64,000 bases of DNA from Sulfitobacter sp. HGT1. GTDB lineage: Bacteria > Pseudomonadota > Alphaproteobacteria > Rhodobacterales > Rhodobacteraceae. Positions 33,884-42,046 of the stretch are shown piece by piece; the stretch's first letter is position 1, and the number at the start of each line of letters is the position of its first letter. The notes beneath the pieces were generated by a model that saw only the letters and a list, made by a program, of their open reading frames with translations, was not told the DNA's origin and ran no database searches. The position numbers and the translations under genes are program-made. The DNA is taken from positions 28,915 to 92,914 of the forward strand of contig NZ_BLWI01000004.1 of the NCBI RefSeq assembly GCF_013282155.1. Reading direction: 5' to 3'.

Positions 33884-35191
33884 CTACATCCCCGGCAACC
33901 AAAGTGCGATTTGCGGGAACAGGATCAGCAGCGCCACCAACAGCATCGAACACCCCATATACGGGAAGGCCGACAGGTAGATCTCGCGCATGGTGGTGTC
34001 TTTGGGGGCGACCCCCTTCATCACGAATAACAGCAATCCGAAGGGCGGCGTGGTAAAGCTGATTTCCAGTGCCAGCAGGATGATCAACCCGAACCAGATC
34101 GGATCAAACCCAAGGGTCGCCGCCAGAGGAAAGAAGATCGGCACGGTCAGCAACATCATCGAGATTTGTTCCATGAACATGCCCAGCAACAGCAAGACGC
34201 CGAACATCACCAGCAGCATCGCGATCGGTGCCAGATCAAACGACGTCGCCCAGCGGATCAACCCCGACGACGCCCCCGAGAACGCCAGCAACTGGCTGAA
34301 CGTGGCAGAGCCGAACACGATCAGATAGGCCATCAATGTCACGCGCAGCGCGCCGATCACCGATTTCTTCATGGCCTCCCACGTCAGGCACCTAAACAGT
34401 ACCGCCAGGATCAAGACGCCAAGCGCCCCGAATGCAGCCGCCTCGGACGGGGTGATCAATCCGCCGACCATGCCGATCACGATCAGCACCATGACCGATA
34501 GCATTGGCATCACATCCCCGAACAGCAGGCGCATCTTCTGGCCCCAGCTCAGGGTTTCCACGTCATAGGCGGGTGCCGCAGACGGGTCGATCTTGGTCTG
34601 GATATAAATCGTCGCGATATAAAAGCTGGCCAGGATCAGGCCGGGGATGATCCCCGCAATCAGAAGCGCCCCGACATCAATCCGCGCCAGCGTCGCCAGT
34701 AGAACGGCCAAGGCCGAGGGCGGGATGATAATCGCCAAACCACCGGTGCCAAGAATCGGACCGATGGACATGTGTTTCTTGTAGCCGCGGGTTGTCATCT
34801 CGGGGACCATCAGGCTGCCCAGCAGTGCCGTTGACCCCATGGATGACCCCGACAATGTCGAAAACGCGGTGCCGCCCAAGACAGTGACATAAGACAAGCG
34901 CCCCGGCAATTTGCCCAACAACCGGTCAATCGCGTTGAACATCCGCGCGCCAAGGCCGGTGTGAAAGAAGATTTCGCCCATCAGCAAGAACAACGGGATC
35001 GGGACCAACGCAAAATTCGTCAACCCGCCAAAACCGTTGTTCAGCAGCAAGGTGATGCCCTTGGCACCGCCCATGAAAAACCACGCGCCCACGATGTTGG
35101 CCGCCAGAAAGGCCAAAGCCACCGGCATGCCAATCGCCATCAAAACAAGGATCGACCCCAGCAACAGGGCGAGCGACTCAAACCATTCCAT
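33884..35191 (-). CDS. dctM: TRAP transporter large permease DctM
   Basis: A 435-residue membrane protein of the DctM / TRAP large-subunit family, with about 11-12 hydrophobic helices. Recognisable segments are LLNNGFGGLTNFALVPIPLF near residue 50, GSSMGSTALLGSLMVPEM near 110, and TPPFGLLLFVMKGVAP near the C-terminus. It drives Na+-coupled uptake of a carboxylate with DctQ and DctP. Its start overlaps the dctQ stop by one base. It closes the minus-strand operon that begins with the GntR gene. Confidence 0.93.
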   Translation of the reverse strand: MEWFESLALLLGSILVLMAIGMPVALAFLAANIVGAWFFMGGAKGITLLLNNGFGGLTNFALVPIPLFLLMGEIFFHTGLGARMFNAIDRLLGKLPGRLSYVTVLGGTAFSTLSGSSMGSTALLGSLMVPEMTTRGYKKHMSIGPILGTGGLAIIIPPSALAVLLATLARIDVGALLIAGIIPGLILASFYIATIYIQTKIDPSAAPAYDVETLSWGQKMRLLFGDVMPMLSVMVLIVIGMVGGLITPSEAAAFGALGVLILAVLFRCLTWEAMKKSVIGALRVTLMAYLIVFGSATFSQLLAFSGASSGLIRWATSFDLAPIAMLLVMFGVLLLLGMFMEQISMMLLTVPIFFPLAATLGFDPIWFGLIILLALEISFTTPPFGLLLFVMKGVAPKDTTMREIYLSAFPYMGCSMLLVALLILFPQIALWLPGM

Positions 35192-35697
35192 TATTCGTGT
35201 ATCCCTGCTTCGCCGGAGTGCATCAGGTCGTCGCCGAACACAAATCGGGAAAATTCAATTGCCATCAGGCCAAAGCTGACCGGAAAGGCGATGGTAAGTA
35301 TCCATTTAGGAAAGTAGTAGGCGCGCACATCCAGATCGTTGCGCGCGATATTGCCAAGGAACAGTTCCGCCCCTTTCCACGCAAGGACCAGCGACACCAG
35401 AACGCACAGCGCGGCGACCAAGCGGCTAACGATACGGCGCACCCGCGTCGGCAATGCCGCCGTCACCAGTTCGATATGAACATGCCCTTTTTCACGCACC
35501 AACCACGGTGCGCCCAGCATGGTCATGTATAGAATCGCATATTCGGACGACGTAAACAGCCACGCAAAGGGCTGTAAGCCGCTGTTGCGCATCACCACCG
35601 AGGTGATGACGGAAATCATCAGCCAGACCAGCATGATGCCCGCAATACCAGCCATCGCATACAGGAACCCCCGATATAATTTGCCGACCATTTCCAT
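35191..35697 (-). CDS. dctQ: TRAP transporter small permease DctQ
   Basis: A 168-residue four-helix membrane protein. It contains the typical WLFTSSEYAILYMTMLGAPW segment (residues 44-63) and the following EKGHVHIEL. It pairs with DctM. Together with the dctP gene just upstream it gives a complete TRAP importer, co-oriented with leuC and leuD, so the imported acid is probably the substrate or an intermediate of the dehydratase. Confidence 0.92.
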   Translation of the reverse strand: MEMVGKLYRGFLYAMAGIAGIMLVWLMISVITSVVMRNSGLQPFAWLFTSSEYAILYMTMLGAPWLVREKGHVHIELVTAALPTRVRRIVSRLVAALCVLVSLVLAWKGAELFLGNIARNDLDVRAYYFPKWILTIAFPVSFGLMAIEFSRFVFGDDLMHSGEAGIHE

Positions 35698-35770
35698 ATG
35701 CTGCGCCTCGTTCTAAAAATACGGCCCAAGAAAAACGGCGCGCCAGAAATCCGGCACGCCGCGTTTGGTT

Positions 35771-36769
35771 TTACTTCTTGTAGAAAAGCTCGATCAGCTT
35801 GTCGAAGTTGCCGTCACCCTGAGGGCTTTCGGCCATCAGACCCTTCATGCGGTCCCATGTGCTTTGCGTTGCAGCCGCCAGATAGGCGTCGGCCGCAGCG
35901 CCTTCCAATGTGACAACTTTCATGCCCGCCTCTTCCAACTTGGCAAAGTCTTCGTCGCGCACGGCACCCAGTTTGGCGGCGCTTTCCGCTTCATGAGCGA
36001 TAGCGACATCTTGCAGGATCGTGCGCGATTCCTCGGATAGGGAATTCCACTTTTCAAGGTTCACAATCGTGCCAAGATCGGTCGAGAAGAAGCAAGGCTC
36101 GATCCGGTAGTTCAGGAACTCGTTCCATTTCAGATCGATCAGGCCGATCTGTGTCCAACCGGTTGCATCCACCACCCCACGCTCAAGCGCGGAATAAACT
36201 TCGGTTGTTGGCAAATCGATAACCTGCGCGCCCAGATAATCGGTGAAAAACGCGTTATAGACCGCATTGCCGCGCAGTTTCAGACCCGATACATCAAGGT
36301 TGCCGTCAGCGTCCAGCGTTGGTTCGTCACGGGTCCAAAGGTTGTAGCAGACGCCGGAATCAAACCAGCCCAGATATTTGACGCCCATTTTCTCTTGGTG
36401 AATCTGGTCGATCAATTCGATCCCGCCATTGGCGCGGGCCTCGGCTCCGGTGATGTTCGATGTGACCAACGCGTCTTTTTCAGGCAATGCACCGGCGTAA
36501 AAGCTGCCCGGCGTATAGACCATATCAACCACGCCATCCCGCACCGCGTCAGGCTGCTGGAACATGCCGATGGCCTCTGGCCCGCCGCGCACTTCGATCT
36601 GGACCACACCTTCGCCGGCGGCGTTCACCTTGTCGACGAACTCAAGGAAAGACTTCGTATAGATCAGCGATTCAGGAAAGGCGTGAACAGCTGTAATCGT
36701 ATCTTGGGCAAAGGCCGCGGATGTCAGCGCGGTCGTGGCAAGGATGCTTGCAAATATTGTATGTTTCAT
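35771..36769 (-). CDS. dctP: TRAP transporter substrate-binding protein DctP
   Basis: A 332-residue periplasmic receptor with signal peptide MKHTIFASILATTALTSAAF and cleavage near AFA-Q. The DctP fold includes GLKLRGNAVYN, with the conserved arginine expected to bind a carboxylate, and PTTEVYSALERGVVDATGWT. The ATG at 36769 follows GGGAGAA; an earlier in-frame ATG inside leuD is rejected. The ligand is predicted to be a carboxylic acid; the leuCD and hyuAB neighbours suggest a dicarboxylate or a cyclic imide-derived acid. Confidence 0.92.
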   Translation of the reverse strand: MKHTIFASILATTALTSAAFAQDTITAVHAFPESLIYTKSFLEFVDKVNAAGEGVVQIEVRGGPEAIGMFQQPDAVRDGVVDMVYTPGSFYAGALPEKDALVTSNITGAEARANGGIELIDQIHQEKMGVKYLGWFDSGVCYNLWTRDEPTLDADGNLDVSGLKLRGNAVYNAFFTDYLGAQVIDLPTTEVYSALERGVVDATGWTQIGLIDLKWNEFLNYRIEPCFFSTDLGTIVNLEKWNSLSEESRTILQDVAIAHEAESAAKLGAVRDEDFAKLEEAGMKVVTLEGAAADAYLAAATQSTWDRMKGLMAESPQGDGNFDKLIELFYKK

Positions 36770-36851
36770 AGTGTCGTTCTCCCGGTTGATGGGGTACCTT
36801 TGCGGACCCCGATTTAGTTTGACCCTTGCCCGACCTTGGGCGCAGACCCCC

Positions 36852-37442
36852 TTACGTCGCGGGCAAAGCCCACGGATGCGCTGCAAACCGTGCGGCGCGA
36901 AACTTCGTTATCTCGTCGTTATGCTGTGCGGTCAGGTCGATATCGTCCCAACCGTTCACCAGTTTTTGCTGCCAGACCGGATCGAGATCAAAGGACAGCG
37001 TTTGGCCGCCGATTGTTGCCGTTCCGGTGGACAGATCGACAGTGGCAGGCGCATCGGCCTGGCCAAGGGTATCAATCAACGCTTCAATCTCGTCTTCAGT
37101 CAAACGGGCGGGCAGCAAACCGTTATTCACCGCATTACTGGCAAAGATATCCCCGAAACTGGGGGCGCACACCGCCTTGATCCCAAAATCGACCAACGCA
37201 TAAACCGCAGCTTCGCGGCTCGACCCGCTGCCGAAATTGCGCCGCGTGACCAGCACATCGGCGTGGCTGTAGCGGTTCAACACATGATCGGGCTGGTCCT
37301 GTCGCACATCATGCAGCAGAAACGGCCCGTAGCCATCGCTGCGCGGGGCCGACATGAACCGCGCGGGGATCAACTGATCTGTGTCCACATTCGCCTGCGG
37401 CAGTGCCACGGCGCGCCCGCTTATCTTTGTCCAACCGCTCAT
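36852..37442 (-). CDS. leuD: LeuD-type dehydratase small subunit
   Basis: A 196-residue small subunit of an isopropylmalate-dehydratase-type (aconitase family) hydro-lyase. The swivelling-domain features DTDQLIPARFM near 20-30 and NFGSGSSREAAVYAL near 69-83 are present. Length fits LeuD. It overlaps leuC by 4 bases. The setting (GntR, TRAP transporter, hydantoinase genes, a lyase; no leuA or leuB) points to a catabolic dehydratase for a substituted malate or maleate, for example citraconate- or dimethylmaleate-like, rather than leucine synthesis. Confidence 0.9.
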   Translation of the reverse strand: MSGWTKISGRAVALPQANVDTDQLIPARFMSAPRSDGYGPFLLHDVRQDQPDHVLNRYSHADVLVTRRNFGSGSSREAAVYALVDFGIKAVCAPSFGDIFASNAVNNGLLPARLTEDEIEALIDTLGQADAPATVDLSTGTATIGGQTLSFDLDPVWQQKLVNGWDDIDLTAQHNDEITKFRAARFAAHPWALPAT

Positions 37443-38836
37443 GACCGTCCCTCCAGCAGGGGGCGTACATCGGCAAGGTGACCGGAAACGGCGGCTGCAG
37501 CCACCATTGCGGGGCTCATCAAATGGGTGCGCGCACCGCGGCCCTGACGGCCCTTGAAGTTCCGGTTGGTCGAAGACGCGCAGCGTTTGCCTGCATCAAC
37601 ACGATCCCCGTTCATCCCGACGCACATCGAACAGCCTGAATCGGCCCATTCCAGACCCGCTTCGGTGAATATCTGCGCCAGCCCTTCGGCCTCGGCCTGT
37701 TTTTTGACGGCGGCCGACCCCGGCGACACCAACCCCGGCACCTTGGCCTTGCGCCCGGCCAGCACCTTGGCGGCCAGTCGCAAGTCTTCGATACGTCCGT
37801 TTGTGCAGGAGCCGATAAACACCTGATCCACCGCAACGCTTTCCAACGGCATTCCGGCGTTCAGCCCCATGTAGTCCAATGCCGCGCGGGCCTGTTCTTG
37901 CTTGGCCCCGCTCAGCTGCGCAGGGTCGGGCACATGGCCTGTAATCGGCAAGGCATCCTCGGGCGAGGTGCCCCAGGTCACGGTGGGCGCAATGGCAGCG
38001 GCATCAATCGTGACTTCGCGGTCAAACGCAGCGCCTTCGTCCGTTTTCAACACAGACCAATCGTCAATCGCCTGATCCCAATCCGCCCCCTTGGGCGCAA
38101 ATTTGCGGCCCCTAAGATAGTCGAACGTGACCTGATCCGGCGCAATCAACCCCAACCGTGCACCGCCTTCGATGCTCAGGTTGCACAGGGTCAGCCGGCC
38201 TTCCATGCTCAACCCCTCAACCGCTGGCCCTGCATATTCAATCGCATGGCCGCGCGCGCCGTCGGCCCCCAGTTGGGCAATCCAGTGCAACGCCAGATCT
38301 TTGGCACCCACACCTGACCCCAGCACACCATTCACCGTGATCCGCATGACACGCGGGCGCTTTTGCCAGATCGTCTGGGTTGCCAGAATATGCGCGACCT
38401 CGGTCGCCCCCACGCCAAAGGCCAGCGCACCAAACGCACCATGGGTCGAGGTATGGCTATCGCCGCAATTTATCAGCAATCCGGGCAAGGTTAGACCCTG
38501 TTCCGGCCCGATCACGTGGACAATCCCCTGCCCCGGATCACGCAGATCGAACAGACGGATGCCCTGCGCACGCGCATTGCGCCCCAACGTGTTGATCATC
38601 CGTCGAATATCTGCCGCAACATTCCCTGCGCGGGTGGGCGCGTAGTGATCCACCACAGCAAATGTCAGATCAGGGGCCGCGACCTTCATCCCGCGACTGT
38701 CCAGCTTGGCAAAAGCGTGATGCGACCCCTCGTGAACCAGATGCCTGTCCACCCACAACAAGGACGTGCCATCGTCGCGCTGCATGATCTCATGCGCGGC
38801 CCAAAGCTTGGCGAGAATGGTTTGTGGCGCGGTCAC
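37439..38836 (-). CDS. leuC: LeuC-type dehydratase large subunit
   Basis: A 465-residue large subunit of the aconitase family that carries the [4Fe-4S] cluster. Cluster ligands are in GSCTNGRIEDL and DSGCSMCVGMNGD, and CGDSHTSTHGAFGALAFG is the usual active-site segment. Length and motifs match LeuC, so family membership is certain. It overlaps the GntR gene by 4 bases and leuD by 4. In E. barkeri the same family gives 2,3-dimethylmalate dehydratase (DmdAB), so hydration of a substituted maleate is a strong alternative to isopropylmalate. Confidence 0.9.
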   Translation of the reverse strand: MTAPQTILAKLWAAHEIMQRDDGTSLLWVDRHLVHEGSHHAFAKLDSRGMKVAAPDLTFAVVDHYAPTRAGNVAADIRRMINTLGRNARAQGIRLFDLRDPGQGIVHVIGPEQGLTLPGLLINCGDSHTSTHGAFGALAFGVGATEVAHILATQTIWQKRPRVMRITVNGVLGSGVGAKDLALHWIAQLGADGARGHAIEYAGPAVEGLSMEGRLTLCNLSIEGGARLGLIAPDQVTFDYLRGRKFAPKGADWDQAIDDWSVLKTDEGAAFDREVTIDAAAIAPTVTWGTSPEDALPITGHVPDPAQLSGAKQEQARAALDYMGLNAGMPLESVAVDQVFIGSCTNGRIEDLRLAAKVLAGRKAKVPGLVSPGSAAVKKQAEAEGLAQIFTEAGLEWADSGCSMCVGMNGDRVDAGKRCASSTNRNFKGRQGRGARTHLMSPAMVAAAAVSGHLADVRPLLEGRS

Positions 38837-39648
38837 TCTGCGGCCTCTCTGCGGGCCGGGTTAATCACCGGCTCCCAATGACGGGCCTTGCCATCGCCCA
38901 CCCGTGTCAGGGCCATCTCAAGCTTGAACATGTCGGGGCGATACAACGCTGACAGATATTCAACACCGCGCCCTTCGGCATCCTTTACAACACGGTCCAG
39001 CGACAAAAGAGGTGCTCCGACGCTGACGCCCAACACCTCGGCCACATCGGGCGAGGCAAGCGTTGCACTGACCGTCTGATGCGCCGCGTCAACCTTGACG
39101 CCGGACCGCTCCAACAAGCGAAACAGCGGCGTGGTGGCAAGCTCGGCTTCGGTATAATTCTGCGCGATGTCTTCGGGCACCCATGTGGTCAGGTGCGAAA
39201 ACGGTTCTCCTTCGACCAGACGCAACCGCACGGCTGCCTGCACACGGGTCTGGCCATCCAGCCCAAGGGCCGTTGCAACACCATTCGGGGCCGCGCCATA
39301 GCTGAACGACAACAGCCGCGCGGTCGTGTTCTGGCCCATCTCGACCAGCTGCGGCATCAATGTATTAAAATCCGCCGCCATCGACGGAAAAACCTTGGGC
39401 GCACACACGGTCGTGCCGGACCCTGCCCGCCGCTCGATCAGGCCGTCGCCTTCCAATGCGTCAAGCGCACGGCGCACCGTGACCCGCGACACATCCAGCG
39501 TCACGGCCAGCTTTTGCTCGCCCGGCAATACGGCACCGGGTGCATGAACGCCGCGCATGATCTCTTCGTGCAGATGCAGATACACGCGCCGCGCCTTGCC
39601 CCCCTCGGGAAGCCCCCTGCCCTTCAAAGATGTAATTCCTTGCGCCAT
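38833..39648 (-). CDS. GntR family regulator, HutC subfamily
   Basis: A 271-residue regulator. The N-terminal winged helix (about 20-90) includes LDVSRVTVRRALDALEGDGL, and the C-terminal UTRA ligand-binding domain (about 100-255) has LDRVVKDAEGRGVEYLSALYRPD near the end. It overlaps leuC by 4 bases and is the first gene of the minus-strand operon, divergent from the hyuBA operon. It most likely represses both operons through the palindrome at 39751-39770, with a pathway intermediate as inducer. Confidence 0.9.
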   Translation of the reverse strand: MAQGITSLKGRGLPEGGKARRVYLHLHEEIMRGVHAPGAVLPGEQKLAVTLDVSRVTVRRALDALEGDGLIERRAGSGTTVCAPKVFPSMAADFNTLMPQLVEMGQNTTARLLSFSYGAAPNGVATALGLDGQTRVQAAVRLRLVEGEPFSHLTTWVPEDIAQNYTEAELATTPLFRLLERSGVKVDAAHQTVSATLASPDVAEVLGVSVGAPLLSLDRVVKDAEGRGVEYLSALYRPDMFKLEMALTRVGDGKARHWEPVINPARREAAE

Positions 39649-39727
39649 CTTGACCCCTTCAATTCACTCCAACCCTAGCGGCGGATTTTTCAAACGCAAG
39701 AAATCTATCTGCTCAAACGCAAAATAT

Positions 39728-39770
39728 TTGACCTATGCATATGAAATAATCTGTATTACAAAAAATACAG
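39728..39770 (+). promoter_or_regulatory. Divergent promoter with GntR operator candidate
   Basis: TTGACC at 39728-39733 could be a -35 box for the plus operon. CTGTATTACAAAAAATACAG at 39751-39770 has perfect seven-base arms (CTGTATT / AATACAG) and would overlap the -10 region. Its size and AT-rich symmetry fit HutC-type GntR sites. It lies 18 bases before the tautomerase fusion gene and about 100 bases before the GntR start. Confidence 0.55.
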
Positions 39771-39788
39771 CTTAGCCAAGGAGACCAC

Positions 39789-40355
39789 ATGCCCGTTATC
39801 GAGCTTCACGTCATGCAAGGATATAGCGACAGCGACAAATCCCGCCTTTGCGAGGCCCTGACCCATGCGGTGCGAATCGTGGTTCCCGCCCCACCCGAAG
39901 CCGTGACAGTGATGATTCACGATCTGGATCCTTCAGGCTACATGCGCGGTGGCCAACACCGCACGCCGGCCCCTGCCCTCCCAGATCCGATCACTTTGGT
40001 GCGCGACTATCTGACCGCCATGGAAGCGCGTGACATCGACAAGGCCGCCGACATGCTGGGCGCAGGGTTCACCATGACTTTCCCCGGCACCGCGCCGATG
40101 ACCCAGCTGCAACAACTGATCGACTGGGCAAAACCCCGCTATAAATTCGTCACCAAAACCTATTCCGGCTTTGAGGCCCTGCAAACACCGGGCGACGCTG
40201 CCGTTGTATATTGCCGTGGCACGCTGTCGGGCGAATGGCCCGATGGCACGCCCTTTGAGGGCATCCGGTTTATTGACCGTTTTGAACTTACCGACGGCCA
40301 CCTGACACGGCAGGACGTCTGGAACGATATCGCAGAGACAAAGGCAAACCCATGA
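39789..40355 (+). CDS. Tautomerase-like domain fused to SnoaL/NTF2-like domain
   Basis: A 188-residue two-domain protein. Residues 1 to about 60 resemble 4-oxalocrotonate tautomerases: MPVIELHVMQGYSDSDK places Pro directly after the start Met, as required for the N-terminal catalytic proline. Residues about 70-185 look like a SnoaL/NTF2 polyketide-cyclase-like domain (LVRDYLTAMEARDIDKAADM, FIDRFELTDGHLTRQDVW). I do not know this exact fusion. It is first in the plus operon and overlaps hyuB by 4 bases. A tautomerase or isomerase step on an unsaturated acid, before or after ring opening, would fit. Confidence 0.75.
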   Translation: MPVIELHVMQGYSDSDKSRLCEALTHAVRIVVPAPPEAVTVMIHDLDPSGYMRGGQHRTPAPALPDPITLVRDYLTAMEARDIDKAADMLGAGFTMTFPGTAPMTQLQQLIDWAKPRYKFVTKTYSGFEALQTPGDAAVVYCRGTLSGEWPDGTPFEGIRFIDRFELTDGHLTRQDVWNDIAETKANP

Positions 40356-42046
40356 CCCAAGACATTGACCCGATCACGCTCGCCGTTCTGGCCGGACGGA
40401 TGGAACAGATCGCCGACGAGATGGACGCGACCCTGTTTCGTGCTGCCTTTAACCCCATTATCGCCGAGGCGCATGATGCATCCCACGGGCTGTACCATGC
40501 TGTATCGGGCGATACGCTGGTGCAGGGGAAATCCGGCCTGCCGATCTTTGTCGGGGTGATGTCATTTGCCGTAAAGGCCGTGATCGACAAGGCCGCCGAA
40601 AACGGTGATCTGGAAGACGGCGATATCTATATCTTCAACGATGCCCATCTTGGTGGCACGCATCTAAGCGATATGCGCCTTGTTAGACCCTATTTCCACG
40701 ACGGAAAGCTGTTTTGCTACCTCGCGTCAGTCGGGCACTGGCATGATGTGGGCGGCGCTGTACCTGGCAACTATAACCCCGCTGCCACCGATGCGTTTCA
40801 AGAAGCCTTTGTGTTGCCCCCCGTCCGGCTGGCCAAGGCCGGCACCATTCAGACAGACATCATCGACATCCTGATGCGCAACACCCGTCTGCCGCAATCC
40901 GCTCAGGGTGACCTGAACGGGCAACTTGGGGCCCTGGACCTTGGGGTAAAGCGTCTGGATGAACTGTTGGCCGAATACGGTGCCGACACCGTGCGCGCAG
41001 CACTGGATGCGCTTGGCGACCGGGCCGAGGTTCTGATGCGGTCCGAACTGACCGACCTGCCCGATGGCCGTTGGGAAGCCGAGGATTTTCTGGATAACGA
41101 CGGTATCACCGATGTCCCGCTGAAGATCAAAGTCGCGCTCGAGATCAGCGGCGACACCATGACGCTCGATTTCGCAGGCACTGCCGATCGCTGTGCGGGG
41201 CCCGTGAACATCGCGCTGCCCACAGCCGTGGCCACGGCTTACGTTGCAATCAAACACATCTTTCCCAGCTTGCCCGCAAACGCCGGTGTGATGCGCCCGA
41301 TCAAGGTCAATATCCCGGATGGCTCGCTGCTCTCTGCGCCCTTCCCTGCCCCCGTTGGCGGTTATACAGAGACTATTTTGCGCATGATCGACGTGATTTT
41401 TGCCGCGGCCTCCCAGGCAGCCCCCGACCGCGTCGTCGCCAATGCCTATGGCACGATCAACGCGCTTTCCATCTCGGGGAAACGTGCGAACGGGCAACCT
41501 TGGGTGATGTTCAGCTTCTATGGCGGCGGGCATGGCGGGTCGATTGAAACTGACGGGCTGAACCACGGCAACGCGCCGATTTCCACCGCAACCATTCCCC
41601 CGATGGAAATTCTGGAGGCAGCGTATCCCGTGATGTTCAAACAATGGGCGCTGCGTCCCGATAGTGCCGGCGCGGGTATGCACCGTGGCGGCATGGGGGC
41701 CACCTACGAGATCGAGGTGCTGGAGGAATCGGCCACGGCGTTCTTGTTCGGTGAACGCGGGCGTTTTGCCCCCAAGGGGGCTGCGGGTGGCGGCGATGCT
41801 GCGATGAACGTCTTTGCCTATGAACAGGACGACGGCTGGCACAATCCGCCGATGGCGTCAAAAATGGTCGGGATCAAACTGCAACGCGGCCAATCCGTGC
41901 GGCTCGATACGCCCGGCGGTGGCGGCTATGGCCCCGCAGCGGATCGCGCCCCTGCTGATGTCGCACGTGATGTTGCGGGCGGGCTGCTCAGCGACGCTTA
42001 CGCCACAGAAACATATGGCCCCGCTTGGAAAGAGGTATCGCTATGA
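40352..42046 (+). CDS. hyuB: Hydantoinase B / oxoprolinase-type subunit
   Basis: A 564-residue HyuB family subunit (PF02538). It opens with DPITLAVLAGRMEQIADEMD and has HLGGTHLSDMRLVRPYF and HRGGMGATYEIEVLE segments. With HyuA such proteins hydrolyse cyclic amides (hydantoins, 5-oxoproline, other lactams) using ATP, or carboxylate ketones (acetone and acetophenone carboxylases). No third carboxylase subunit is seen, which favours ring hydrolysis. It overlaps both neighbours by 4 bases. Confidence 0.9.
   Translation: MTQDIDPITLAVLAGRMEQIADEMDATLFRAAFNPIIAEAHDASHGLYHAVSGDTLVQGKSGLPIFVGVMSFAVKAVIDKAAENGDLEDGDIYIFNDAHLGGTHLSDMRLVRPYFHDGKLFCYLASVGHWHDVGGAVPGNYNPAATDAFQEAFVLPPVRLAKAGTIQTDIIDILMRNTRLPQSAQGDLNGQLGALDLGVKRLDELLAEYGADTVRAALDALGDRAEVLMRSELTDLPDGRWEAEDFLDNDGITDVPLKIKVALEISGDTMTLDFAGTADRCAGPVNIALPTAVATAYVAIKHIFPSLPANAGVMRPIKVNIPDGSLLSAPFPAPVGGYTETILRMIDVIFAAASQAAPDRVVANAYGTINALSISGKRANGQPWVMFSFYGGGHGGSIETDGLNHGNAPISTATIPPMEILEAAYPVMFKQWALRPDSAGAGMHRGGMGATYEIEVLEESATAFLFGERGRFAPKGAAGGGDAAMNVFAYEQDDGWHNPPMASKMVGIKLQRGQSVRLDTPGGGGYGPAADRAPADVARDVAGGLLSDAYATETYGPAWKEVSL

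Noticed and set aside
36852..38836. Assignment of leuC and leuD to leucine biosynthesis
   Set aside because: No leuA or leuB nearby; the genes are co-transcribed with a GntR regulator and a TRAP transporter. Substrate left open, although the family is certain.
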